A stretch of 64,000 nt of DNA, taken from Diphasiastrum complanatum. Taxonomy: Eukaryota; Streptophyta; Lycopodiopsida; Lycopodiales; Lycopodiaceae. Position numbers and translations under genes: made by a program. A model generated the notes under the pieces. The model was not told where the DNA came from and searched no databases. It saw nothing but the letters and a program-made list of their open reading frames with translations. How positions within the stretch are numbered: the first letter of the stretch is position 1; every line of letters starts with the position of its first letter. This document shows positions 1-9,301 of the stretch, one piece after another. The DNA lies in contig CM055100.1 of assembly GCA_029204225.1 (NCBI GenBank), forward strand, positions 32,205,645 through 32,269,644. Direction: 5' to 3'.

Positions 1-472
1 GAAACCTCATCAGTAATGGAAACCTCTGAAGCCACACGAGTGGTAGGGACAGGCAAACCAATCATGGATGACCCAGAAGATTCTGTCTCGTCAGGGATAA
101 GAGCAGATAAGAAAAACACGAAGGCCATAGCCTCCTGAACGAAGCGCCATACTCGATTGTGTTCCTCACAGGGTATGACACGTTTAAACAGATCGATAAG
201 TTTGGTAAACTTACGATCATGCCTTTGCTTGGCACTAGGCTGAGCATGAGTCAAATCTGTGAAATGCACAAATCTCAGGTCATCCATCAGAAGGGTACTC
301 TGTTGCAAGCAGTCGTAAAAATCCTTGTACAGTTTAGGAAAAATTTCCCTGTGCTCAATAACAAATCTCTCTATGCCAAACTGAAAATCGCATGTCTGTC
401 ACTAACCTCAACATCAACAAGGAAAGAACTGAGAGCTTTATAATAGATCGAACTAGCAGACGAGGAGGCCAT
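1..472 (-). pseudogene. Unrecognised protein, N-terminal part, frameshifted, runs off left edge
   Basis: Read on the minus strand, the ATG at 472-470 opens a Ser/Ala-rich start (MASSSASSIYYKALSSFL...). The frame reaches a stop near 371. From about 392 down to base 1 a second frame is open throughout (FGIERFVIEHREIFPK... then PCEEHNRVWRF). The two join sensibly with a 1-2 base shift near 391-396, so this is probably one protein of more than 150 residues with a frameshift. A 26-bp GT-AG interval there is too short to be a plant intron. The protein looks soluble, helical and charged, with no motif I recognise. The start is favoured because the leader before it matches the leader of the divergent gene at 1317. 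The rest of the gene lies outside the window. The frameshift could also be a sequence error. Confidence 0.5.
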
Positions 473-1316
473 ATCAATATGACACGTCGGTTGGCAAGGG
501 GACATAAATGGGATAACCGTGGGCGTGTGATGGCGATATGCTCTATACACAAATCCGAATATCGGAACCACGCGCCAGGGAATCAGTGCAACTATGGAAC
601 TCTCTGCTGGGCGTGTGGTAGCGATATTGTACGAACAGATTTGGAGCGGGCCGGTTAATTGGACTCAATATGCAAAACTGAATTACAAAAACGACACTCA
701 TATATATAGTCTAATACAGAGCATCTGAACCGTACACGTGTCTCAGTAACGTGCGGTCAAAATTGCTAGACGTGTGAAAACGACGACGAAATCATTCTGA
801 ATGACAAGTGTACACTTCGGATCCTGACACGTGTCCTCACACGTGCATGCCAACTGTACGATCATACGGCCCAGTCGTCTTGTGACGCGTGTGTGGTCCA
901 GATGTCGCCACATGTCCTCGCACGTGCATGCAACCGTTTGATCGTACAAACCGCTGATATCCTGACACATGATAGATGCGTGTGATGACACGTGTGACCA
1001 CACGTGCGGGGAGTGGAGGTGTCACATCACATGTGGAATATGATGGAACGTTTTACAGGTATAAAAGGAAGTTTTCGGCTCATATTTCAGTTTCTTAATT
1101 CTTCGTTCTCTGGATCTCCTTAGCTTTCTTCGTTCACTTCCGCTCCTCGTTAGACGCATATCGCTACCACGCGCCCAAGGACCCACATACTAGTACAGCT
1201 GCCCCCCCTACGCGTCGTGGTGATACACCATCCCTCATATCGCCATCACGCGCCTCCCCAGTCGAATATTTGCTTTTCCTTCTCGTTGGCGTGTCATATC
1301 AACACCCTACCTTGAA
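472..1316. promoter_or_regulatory. Divergent promoter between two head-to-head genes
   Basis: The plus side has a TATA box, TATAAAAGG, at 1060-1068, about 255 bases before the ATG at 1317. The minus side has TATATATA near 698-706, about 230 bases before the ATG at 472. Between them, 734-1020 is dense in G-box/ACGT palindromes: ACACGTGT at 734 and 827, further CACGTG sites near 839, 918, 990 and 1003, plus CACATG and GCGTGTG variants. Two copies of an 81-bp unit start near 825 and 906. Both leaders carry the same ordered motifs: ATATCGCTACCAC(A/G)CGCCCA, then CATATCGCCATCAC(A/G)CGCC, then CGTGTCATAT near ATGGCC. A shared bZIP/bHLH-type control is an inference. Confidence 0.6.
825..980. repeat. 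Two tandem copies of an 81-bp CACGTG-bearing unit
   Basis: The segment starting at 825 (TGACACGTGTCCTCACACGT...) is repeated, diverged, at 906 (CGCCACATGTCCTCGCACGT...). Both copies continue through GCATGC and a GATC(A/G)TAC stretch. The duplication doubles the G-box sites of the divergent promoter. Confidence 0.7.
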
Positions 1317-2204
1317 ATGGCCGGTACCAAGCAGACAGCACGCCTTACGACATTTGCCCTGCCTCCTCGCCCTCCTGTACAAAGGACAGTGGGCACTGGT
1401 AGGAGAGTAGGTCGGCCCAGAAGACAATGGTAAAGGGATATCAGGAGACTTCAGAGGACAACGAATCTTCTGATTCCACGTGCTCCTTTCTACAAGTCTA
1501 TGAGATTAGTAACAAGGTCCCTCTCACATGATGTTCGCTGGAACATAACAGCCTTGGAAGCCCTCCATACTGCCTATGAGGACTTCCAAGTCAAATTCTT
1601 TGAAAACTCCAAGCTTTGCATAGTGCACACTAAGAGGGTTACCCTCATCCCTTAGGACATGCATCTTGTCATGAGGCTGAGGAGTACATACAATCAGGTC
1701 TTTAAGAGTGGCTTCACTTCTAGGCCACCACCTACAGAGAGAGGTCATGTTCCTCAATGAAGAAGGAGGAAGCAGACCAAGCCCACCAGACCTGCTAAGC
1801 AAAAGGTGGTACTCAGCGAATCATCATCCCCCCCTCACATCTCTCGTCCTTTGGTTGGACCATCACACCAGTCTGCAGTGCCTTCTTCTCCTCCCACTAC
1901 CCCTAACTATTCAAGTAGTTCATCTTCCATTCCCTCCATTCCATCCCACAATAACGAGGATCTGAACTCGACTGTAGATAAAATAATATCGGATCGAGAT
2001 TTAAGTTTAATAGGTGATTTTTATAAGGATCTTTGTGTAAGATTTCTTGTTGATCCCAAAGATTCATTTTTGGATTCTGAGAGGTATATAGTTTTTGATG
2101 AGTATGTTGCCAAAGAAATTGATAAGCTAGGAGGTCAATTTTCTTTTTGCCTAAGTTCAATTAACTATATAAATCACATAATAAAGACTTTTGTGATGCC
2201 CTGA
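1317..2204 (+). pseudogene. Histone H3/CENH3-like N-terminal domain fused to a Ser/Pro-rich and unknown region
   Basis: A single frame from the ATG at 1317 reads MAGTKQTAR (H3 tail begins ARTKQTAR). After a short R/P-rich stretch it shows a full H3 histone fold: TNLLIPRAPF (alpha-N/alpha-1), DVRWNITALEAL and EDFQVKFFE (alpha-2), LCIVHTKRVTLIP (loop 2) and DMHLVMRL (alpha-3). TNLLIP, the RW before alpha-2 and EDF resemble plant CENH3 more than canonical H3. Three in-frame stops interrupt it: TAA 1431, TAG 1653 (replacing the lysine of the PKD motif) and TGA 1758, with no indels. After the last stop the same frame stays open to 2204, through a basic and Ser/Pro-rich linker into a helical unknown segment (IGDFYKDLCVRF...). 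The histone fold has no introns, unlike plant CENH3 genes, so retrocopy capture is possible. It is probably the 5' part of the gene ending at 7183. Confidence 0.7.
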
Positions 2205-2640
2205 AGGAGAAGACCTCAGATATATCAGATCCAGTTGTGGAGGCTGGTTTGATGTATTTTGTAAATAGATGTAAATCTTAGAGCTGTGTTGTCCTTTTTT
2301 GCACATAGCCTTCATAGTCCAACTAAGGCGACGAAGTATCTTCTTCATACAACCTCAGAGACCAAAGTCTTTATTATTTCATATTGCCAAAAGTAAGTAA
2401 TTACATAGAATATATTCTAGTAATATTCTTAATAGGTATTGTAATTCCTTTAGTTTAACTAATTATCTCTTGTTTGCAGTAAGCATTGCAGCAATATTAA
2501 ATCATATGCTCTTCCAATGCAAAAGATAGATGAAATTAGACAAGCAGGCAGATCTAGGAGATTAATCTCTCACATTGAGCTACCAAAGTCAGTGCCTTGG
2601 GCCCAATTAATGATGCCAAGTGACAACAAATGCAGCGCTT
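2205..2640 (+). pseudogene. Middle exons of the H3-like/protease gene
   Basis: Coding-like stretches continue downstream in shifted frames. The first is KDFCDALKEKTSDISD..., with a helix (DPVVEAGLMYFVNRC) that may be the start of the Ulp1 fold. It is followed by FFAHSLHSPTKATKYLL and FIISYCQK. A good donor (AAAA|GTAAGT) lies at 2393 and an acceptor (TTTGCAG) ends at 2479, giving an 87-bp intron. The next exon-like stretch (SNIKSYALPMQKIDEIRQ... then SVPWAQLMMPS) fades out near 2640. Frame changes near 2165 and 2280 show decay or missed introns. The assignment rests on position, orientation and the splice signals, not on a recognised domain. Confidence 0.4.
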
Positions 2641-3790
2641 TGGAACGAAGCACTTGTATCAGGAAAAGGGTTGAGGGTAGAGGGCTGTGATTGTGCCCGA
2701 TCCAAGCGACAACGCCATCACTCCTCCTACTTTATGATCTTGCTAGGAAGAAGATCAATCACTAACTGTCACTTTCAATTGTGTTTTAAGAGTGTGTCCA
2801 TCAAACCTTTCCTTCTGTGTGTCATTTTCTAGAGCTGTAAAGGCATAGTTGAGGGCGCCCTAGCCAAGAAAATCTAGCCGTTGACAGTCGTGGTGCAAGC
2901 TGGATCGTACATTCAACTGGATGCCTCATAAACCCTCATGCAGAGCGATGGGGAGTACGCGTACGAGAATTGAAGGTTGGAGCATCAGACGGATCGTAAC
3001 GCATACGAGAATTGAACGCTGCAGCAACCTCTCATAGAATCGGCGAGAGCAGAATCTGAGGGAGTAGAATCCGCCAGGGCAACAGATCCGGGAAGAGCGA
3101 GATCAATTAGGTGTGAGGACCTTCATGTGATGCAAGCCTGGTTAGAAGGTGTTTAAGGTTCAGTAGGAGCAGCGAAGAGATTGGGCAGGAAATCATGACT
3201 CGCTGCAGCCATATCAGAGTGTTTCCTAATGTTTTTGGGCAGCTAGCAAGTCGTCTAGTCTGAATTTCTGCTGCTTTCCTATTAGCGTTGTCTTGAGGCA
3301 GTAGGAATGCACATGTGATTTTGCAGCTCTTCTAGTTGTGGTAAAGTTTCAGGGAAATATCATAGCCATTGAATAGTAAGACCGCTTCTAGGAAGTAATT
3401 AGGCACATTTGCGGGCTGTAAACAAGCGCACCATCAGCAGTTCCAGCGGGATAGAAGTGAACGAGTTCTGAGGTTACAACAGTAGAGTAGTTGTGCACAC
3501 CAGATTACATTCAAGCACATGCTACTCAAGCGTTTAGTTGGCTGCCAGACTAACGATCAGTTTCTTGCTACACTAGTGATTAGTTCAGCTCTCAATGAGT
3601 GAAGCTTTGCAGCACAGAGCAGAGGTTTGTAGAGTTCTGGTGGGCACTTTTGTTTGGGCAAGTTCTCCGAAATTTGTTGCAAAAGGTTTACAACGGTCGA
3701 TGGCTCCATCGAGGTTAACGGCATTCCGTGTGAAGAAAAATAAAAAATAAAAGAAAAAAAAAATTATAAAAAAGATCTCGGTTCAGTTGG
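2641..3790. other. No gene seen; interior of the interrupted gene
   Basis: About 1.15 kb without a convincing ORF or repeat lies between the last exon-like stretch and the R2-like element. It ends in an A-rich tract at 3731-3774. It may be intron, element 5' leader, or an older retrocopy whose tail is that A tract. Confidence 0.5.
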
Positions 3791-6535
3791 TGAGGTGGTC
3801 CATCGTAGAGTTTCCTTTGTACAGTTGTTCTCATGGCTTCGGACATCTCCCTGCTTTGTCCTCTTAGTCGCAAACGACCTGCTTCAACTGCATCTCCCCC
3901 TCCTGACTCCCCTCCGCGTTCACGTCAAGCTGTGTTGGGTTCCTCGCTTGTCACAACACCCTCTGTTCCTCCTTCGCCCACCTCTTCCCATGGCATGTTG
4001 CCCCCTCGCTTGGTTGTGAGCCTCCTTTGACCCTTGTTGCATTGCCTTCTCAACCCCCTGAACGGGTTCCTTGCCATGATTGTGGTCGTTTCTTCTCTCC
4101 TAGGGGAGGTCTTGCCCGTCACCAGCATTCTTGTCCTGCACTGCTTCAGTCGTCTCAAGATTGCCCTCCTCTTTCTGCACCCCATTCGCCCTCTGCTTCA
4201 GCTTGGTCTTGGATTTCTTCCCTTGACGTCCTCAGATCTTTTCACTTGGGCTTCCCTCGTCCAAGGCTCTACTTCCATATTCCCCTCGCTCTCCGTCGTG
4301 AAACTCAAGTTGCTATGCGCCTTCCTCTTGATTGCTTGGCTATTGATCCCTTCGACATTGCGGCTTGGCATCTATTTCTTCTTTTTCCCCTTTGGTGTCT
4401 AGTGCTTCCTCCGAGGGGTGGGGATGTTGGTCATAGAGAAACTCGTGATTGCCTTCGTCGCTTTCTATCGGGAGACTGGAAAACGCTTCATGATGAACAC
4501 TTTGCACGTTGTCAGGCACTTGCTGCTTGCAACTCGCAAGACTCTCATCCTCAAGGCGCCCCACCTCTCCACCATCGCCTTCGTCGCACCCTACATTTTG
4601 GACAAGTTGGTGAGTATTCTCGTGCAGCTCGAGCTTTAGCTCCTCTCACACCCGCTCCCTCTTCTACCGATATTGTTGCTGCTCTCCAAGCTCTGCATCC
4701 TGCTTCTAAAGGCATTCTTCCCTTGTTTGTGGAGGACTTTGTGTCTGATGTTGACTTGGTGTTTGATCGTGATTCTTTCTCTCGTGCCTTTCATCGTAGT
4801 CCTCGTCTTGCTATTGGTGGTCCCTCCGATTTGGTCTATGAACACCTTCGTGATTGTTTTCCACCTGAGGACTCTGCTAGTGGCTTTGTTCAACTCTTTC
4901 AAGTGTGCTCTTTTATCACCTCTGGTCACATTACTTCTTCTGTCGCTCGTCTTTTGTTTGCGTCTCATTTGATCGCCATGTCTAAAGCCTCGGGTGGCGT
5001 CCGTCCCATTGGCAAAGTCCTCCTCCGTCTTGTTAATTGTTCTATTTGTTTTTCTTATCTGCTGCGGACTTTCCCCCCTACTCTGGACTTTTTGCATCTC
5101 CTCTCTTTCTTTGACAGCTCTCTTATGGATGTTTTTGGCCGCCTTTTGGGCCCTGGTTCTTTGGATGGTGTAGAGACCCTTTTAGCTCGGAACCAGGCTC
5201 GGTTACCCATTTCTTGTGGAGGTGTGGGTCTTCTCTCTATGGTTTCTTCTGCACCTACAACTTTTCTTGGGAGCTGGGCTCTTGTCGCCCCTGCTTTGTC
5301 TTCTCGGTTCCTTTCTAACTTTCGCCCTCTCTTGGCGGATTGCATTGCTCATGTGGATAGCGGTTCTCTGCCTTTCCAGCACCTCCTCATCGCTACGCGA
5401 GAGCTCCTCCCCCTCTCTGCCCAAGCTTGTCTTCCTCCTTTTGAGCAACTCCTCACTTTCAGCTCAGATCACCTGCAAGAGACCCTCTTGGAGTGCGTGC
5501 ACAAGCATACCCTTTCAAGCATGCTCTCTGAGGCTCCTTCGGCGTTGCATCGAGCTCGGCTTCTTTCTTGCGTTGGTCCTGGTGCCGGGGCTTGGCTGTC
5601 AACTCGGCCTGTTATCCCTTCCTTCCGGTTGTCTTCGGCCATCTTCACCACTGCTCTTCGTCTTCGCTTGAGGCTTCCTCATCCTTCGGTTTTGGGTCTC
5701 TCCAGGTGTGTTTGTGGTCACCCTATTGATGCTCTTGCTATCCACCTCCTCCGTTGTCCTACTGGGAGTGAGCGCACAGCTACGCATGATATTGTCAGAG
5801 ATGTAGCGGCCGCAATAGCCAGAGATGGAGGATTCCATGTCCTCAGAGAGCAGTCTCATATCCTTCCTTCTTTCGCACCCCACTCTTCCCGCAGGCGTGT
5901 TGACATTGTTCTATATCGGGATGGGCTTCGTACTTTGGCAGATGTTGTTGTTGCTGATCCCACGCGTGGTGACCTATTGCCTCGCTCTGCCTTCACACCA
6001 GGAGAAGCGGCATGCGTCGCAGCACAAGAGAAGGAAAAAAACTACTCCGACAGGCACCCCACTGATGCTTTCTTTCCTTTGGCTATTGAGACTTATGGCA
6101 CCTTGCATCATCTCTTTGAGGATTTTTTTCGCATGTGTTCTCATCAGGCGGCAGAGTGTCAAGGTATTCCTGGTTCTATTCTCGTGGCTTCCTTCAAACA
6201 GCGTGTTTCCATTGCCCTGCAACGTGCTTAGGCCCTATCTATTCTGCAACGGGTGACAGTGGTTGGGTCTGCTACATCTCATCTCCCTTCATTAGCCGAC
6301 TCACCACCTCTTCACTTTTCCGATCTGCTGCAGTCAGTTGGCAGACTCCCACGGACATCATCATAGTTTATGCACTGTTATTTTTAATGCTAGGATTTGG
6401 ATTAATCTTAGCTTTACTGCAAGCTTCGCTCTTGTTTGAGCCTACTTTTGTTTAAACTTCCCCTTCGGGGTGTATATATCTTTTTCATCAATGTACCTAC
6501 TACTTTTTCCTATGAATAAATGCACCAGGGTGTTT
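3790..6535 (+). mobile_element. R2-like non-LTR retroelement lacking the RT palm
   Basis: The borders are approximate: the left border lies just after the A-rich tract (to 3774), the right near the terminal AATAAATGCACC (6515-6530). The element lies in the sense direction inside the H3-like/protease gene, between exon-like stretches ending near 2640 and resuming near 6590. It is strongly pyrimidine-rich on the coding strand, unlike its surroundings. It has one long ORF, a short 3' UTR and no LTRs. No clear target-site duplication could be read by eye. Confidence 0.65.
3833..6231 (+). CDS. R2-type protein with zinc finger and restriction-like endonuclease; RT core deleted; one N-terminal frameshift
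   Basis: The ATG at 3833 opens a Ser/Pro-rich N terminus that shifts frame at 4027-4030 into a 734-codon open frame ending at 6231. Numbering from 4027, a zinc finger lies at residues 16-36 (CHDCGRFF ... ARHQHSC). RT motif 1 is recognisable (MSKASGGVRPIGKVLLRL, about 317-334). The palm, including any YxDD, is absent: FPPTLDF is followed directly by the post-RT segment (ARLPISCGGVGL ... FLGSWA). The C terminus has the CCHC-like C561-x-C563-x9-H573-x3-C577 and an endonuclease core RRRVD626-x12-D639, matching the PD-x12-D pattern of R2-class endonucleases with P replaced by V. The frame stays open for 734 codons despite the deletion, so it is either a recent deletion derivative or selected for DNA binding and cleavage. 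Confidence 0.7.
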
Positions 6536-6589
6536 GTTATTATTGGAGTATGCATATAATCTCCCTTAGGGAAGATTCAGATGGGATCA

Positions 6590-7183
6590 TTAATCCCATC
6601 TGTTTAAAGATAACTCCTTAAAGTCTACCCATGCCGAAATGGATGTGATGTACAGCAGAATGTTGCCATTTTTGCCACGGCCGGATGGGGCCACTGTAAA
6701 TAGCCACCTGGAGATTGTTGATGCCTAAGTAAGTATTTCTCATCTAGTATTTGATAGGTAATATGATTTGTTTTTTTCAGAGTGCACAACTAATTTCTTA
6801 TACGTTTTCTGATTGAAGTCAGCTCAACAAGATGATGGACATAGCTGTGGATGGTTCCCCATCCGCAATATACAGGACTTTTTAGAGTGGCACATCATGC
6901 AATCCGGGGATCCAGATATACGAAAGGTAAATAGACTAGTGAATGGCCTAACTAAGTTATTTTCGATTTGGTTTCTGATAAGTCAATTGACTCAGTTCTT
7001 TTGGATTTGTAGTATAAATGTCGAGCATTTTCAATGAATGAGATATATGAGTTTCGTCAACAGATGTTGGTGAACTTATTATCTCATGCAACACCCAATC
7101 CAACTGTGGAAGCGGGAGGCCAATCAAGTCCACAGCTGACACTAGTGCAGGGTGGAGATAATCCATATTACTTTGAGCTGTAA
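6590..7183 (+). pseudogene. Ulp1/C48-type cysteine protease, C-terminal exons
   Basis: Three exon-like blocks lie in order. Block 1 (about 6600-6728) reads DNSLKSTHAEMDVMYSRM... then LPFLPRPDGATVNSHLEIV and ends at a GTAAGT donor at 6729; DNSL fits the Ulp1 Asp-Ser motif. Block 2 (about 6813-6926) contains QQDDGHSCGWF, matching the catalytic Gln/Cys signature (Q-x5-C-G-W) of clan CE proteases, and ends at GTAAAT (6927). Block 3 (7013-7183) starts after TTTGTAG and joins block 2 in frame (DIRK|YKCRAFSMNEIYEF...), ending at TAA 7181-7183. Stops in block 1 (TAA before the donor) and upstream of block 2 suggest decay. The catalytic His was not located; the retroelement may have split that region. 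Proteases of this type are common in plant MULE/CACTA elements as well as host deSUMOylases. Confidence 0.6.
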
Positions 7184-7627
7184 ATAATAGATTAAATAGA
7201 GATATATATTTTTGATGTAATGCCCTATGAATAATTATGGGCATATAGAAAGATAGAGACAATGGGAAAAAAGCATCCATTGTTATATACAGGACACACA
7301 TGTACATTCTCAGAAAATGAGAAATATATTGATATTTATGAGAGCTTTTACAAATCTTGTATCATGATTGCTCTATTAACTGAACAATTCCGCCCAAATC
7401 TTTGCATTTGATTTTCTCTTCTTGTCTTTTACGTATCTGCACAAACATAAATTAATCAAATTACAGTTAGTGATCCGAATATTGACAAAAAGAATAATGA
7501 ATACAAACTAATATACAAATTCATAGATTTCACATACCAATTTTCCATCCAATATAAAGCTAAAATATTCGGGGATATCTTGTTGTAAAAGTGTTAGTTC
7601 CGTTCTAATGTAGAATAAGGTCCAGTC
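7184..7627. other. Intergenic, tail-to-tail
   Basis: This is A/T-rich DNA between the stop of the protease gene and the stop of the minus-strand gene. No ORF, repeat or clear terminator signal is seen. Confidence 0.6.
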
Positions 7628-8815
7628 CTACTCAACCTCAATATTAGTAAGTAACTCCCCATTTGCCATGATATCAATGCATATACGATCAGTGTGTCCA
7701 ATGCTGTCTAGATCTTGATCTAATGGGTCCCAAGTACCATTGTGTTCTTTCCATCTCTGATAATGAAACACCATACTAAGCATTTGCTTCTCTATACTGT
7801 ATCTAAATGATATGGATGAATGTTTGATTCTACAAGAAATATCTGCAGTGGATCTTATATCCCAACCTTTGTCCATGAATTTAAATAAAAAATCATTTGA
7901 TAGATTTTTGCAAACAAACAATGTGGGAGTTCGATGCACTTCCGTGTTTGAAAAAGAGCTGACTAACAATGACATTGGAACTAACCAGCTTAAGTGCACA
8001 TTTCTTGATCCATTACTAGTTTTGAGTGACTTTTGTACATCATTATATAGCTTGGAACGAAAGCATTTTATTATATTGTCGTTGACTGCAATCCACCACA
8101 CGTTATCTTGAAAATTAGGTAGAGGTATATACTCTAGTCTTTCCATTCCTCCATTTGTGTCTGGAATATACATAGCATCATAAAAAAATATTCCAGAATC
8201 TGCAAGTTCTTTTGTCATTTGTCCTCTGTATTGCAATTTGCCAATTTCCGAATGGATGACATCTATAATACCTGAAAGAGACGCCACAGGTTCCCATTCA
8301 TGTATATTTGAAGGATATAGATCTACAATACAAAATCATAATAAACTCCAATTCATAATTACAATTACGTTTTAAAAATGACAAGCAATCCAAAAAATTA
8401 AGATACTTACAATTACACTTTCAAAAATCATGTGGATTTACAGCCTCCACATTAAGTTCTGAATGCATATAAACATGTTGAATAAGCACTTCTGAAATGG
8501 TTTGTCCTCCTGGAGAAAATTTGAAATCAATAATCCGCCCTTTCCAATAAGATCTATATGTATACTTGGCCTTTTTCTTATGGCGAAAAGCCCCTCTCGC
8601 CGATGGATGCATCAGTACCCAAGAAGCCTTATGATATTCACGAGCAATCCATGTGCCATCGTCTTCCCTCTCATTATAAAAAATTGCAGAGCATATCAAG
8701 GATCTCGGTCTCCTTCTCATCGCCATAGCTTGAAGAGTTCACGTTTGAACTCGTCAATATGAGAGTCCAGAGTATAATAGGTGCCAAACCTATTTGTGAG
8801 TCCCAAGATAATTTT
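7628..8815 (-). pseudogene. Unrecognised two- or three-exon gene with in-frame stop
   Basis: Minus strand. The exon at 8726-8411 encodes a basic, aromatic-rich segment (ICSAIFYNEREDDGTWIA..., SWVLMHPSARGAFRHKKK, SYWKGRIIDFKFSPGG). A GTAAGT donor and TTGTAG acceptor define an 88-bp intron (8410-8323). The exon at 8322-7628 continues in frame (YLYPSNIHEWEP...) for about 230 codons to the stop at 7628. The same frame holds one TGA near 8419-8421 just before the donor, so the copy is inactivated unless that base is an error. A possible upstream exon (about 8727-8815) reads LTNRFGTYYTLDSHIDEFKR in another frame. No family was recognised. It lies tail-to-tail with the protease gene at a similar level of decay and could be part of the same mobile or captured unit. 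Confidence 0.5.
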
Positions 8816-9071
8816 AACTTGAGGTTAACCCAAGCAGTTTAGTCAACCAATCGTCGCGCACGCCAGCCAATAGTATGCTTCCAATCTACCGGACCAGAAA
8901 TCCAAATTTGCCCAAATATGAATTGTGTTTTCCGGGTCAGGCGAGTTATGTTACATAGAAGCCACTATGTCAAGAACCGATTGGGCCACATGGACATAAA
9001 CATAGAGGAACAACAAAAAAACTCGTAACAAACGGCCCTTCTAACTTTGAGAACTCCTGTAATGGAAAAAT
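8816..9071. other. No feature seen
   Basis: Unique-looking DNA lies between the minus-strand gene and the copia RT fragment. No terminal inverted repeat matching the left part of the window was recognised. Confidence 0.5.
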
Positions 9072-9301
9072 TCATTACATATTAAGATTAGAGATTGACT
9101 TTAATAATGAAAAAGCTTTTGTATGTCAATCCAAGTATGCTCTTTCAATGTTAAAAAAGTTCAATATGCTAGATTGTAAGAGTATGCTCTTTCAATGTTA
9201 AAAAAGTTCAATATGCTAGATTGTAAGAGTATAGAAAAAACTCCTATGGAGCAAATTGTAAAAGACCCTAACAAAGGTGATGAAAGATCCTTCATGGGCA
9301 T
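9072..9301 (+). pseudogene. Copia reverse-transcriptase fragment, left half
   Basis: The plus strand reads HYILRLEIDFNNEKAFVCQS then KYALSMLKKFNMLDCKS and EKTPMEQIV, ending DERSFMGI. This is the copia RT connection region just before the SLIGSL motif. A 47-bp tandem duplication (9134-9227) breaks the frame. It is cut at codon Gly-Ile by the insertion of the 9302-15163 element and resumes at 15169. Confidence 0.85.
9134..9227 (+). repeat. 47-bp perfect tandem duplication within RT fragment
   Basis: A unit starting AGTATGCTCTTTCAATG occurs twice back to back (starts about 9134 and 9181) with no visible difference. It is not a multiple of three, so it breaks the RT frame. Confidence 0.85.

Noticed and set aside
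391-417. 26-bp GT-AG intron in the left-edge gene
   Set aside because: Far below the usual minimum plant intron length; a 1-2 base indel explains the frame change.
735-1020. Possible CRISPR-like spaced repeats
   Set aside because: The repeats are short, imperfect palindromes at irregular spacing in plant nuclear DNA; promoter elements are the better reading.
1431-1760. Stop-codon reassignment or readthrough in the histone-like gene
   Set aside because: TAA, TAG and TGA all occur once each, and other genes here use all three as normal stops; substitution decay is simpler.
4636-5448. Long minus-strand ORFs rich in Arg/Lys/Glu
   Set aside because: These are shadows of the pyrimidine-rich R2-like ORF on the plus strand.
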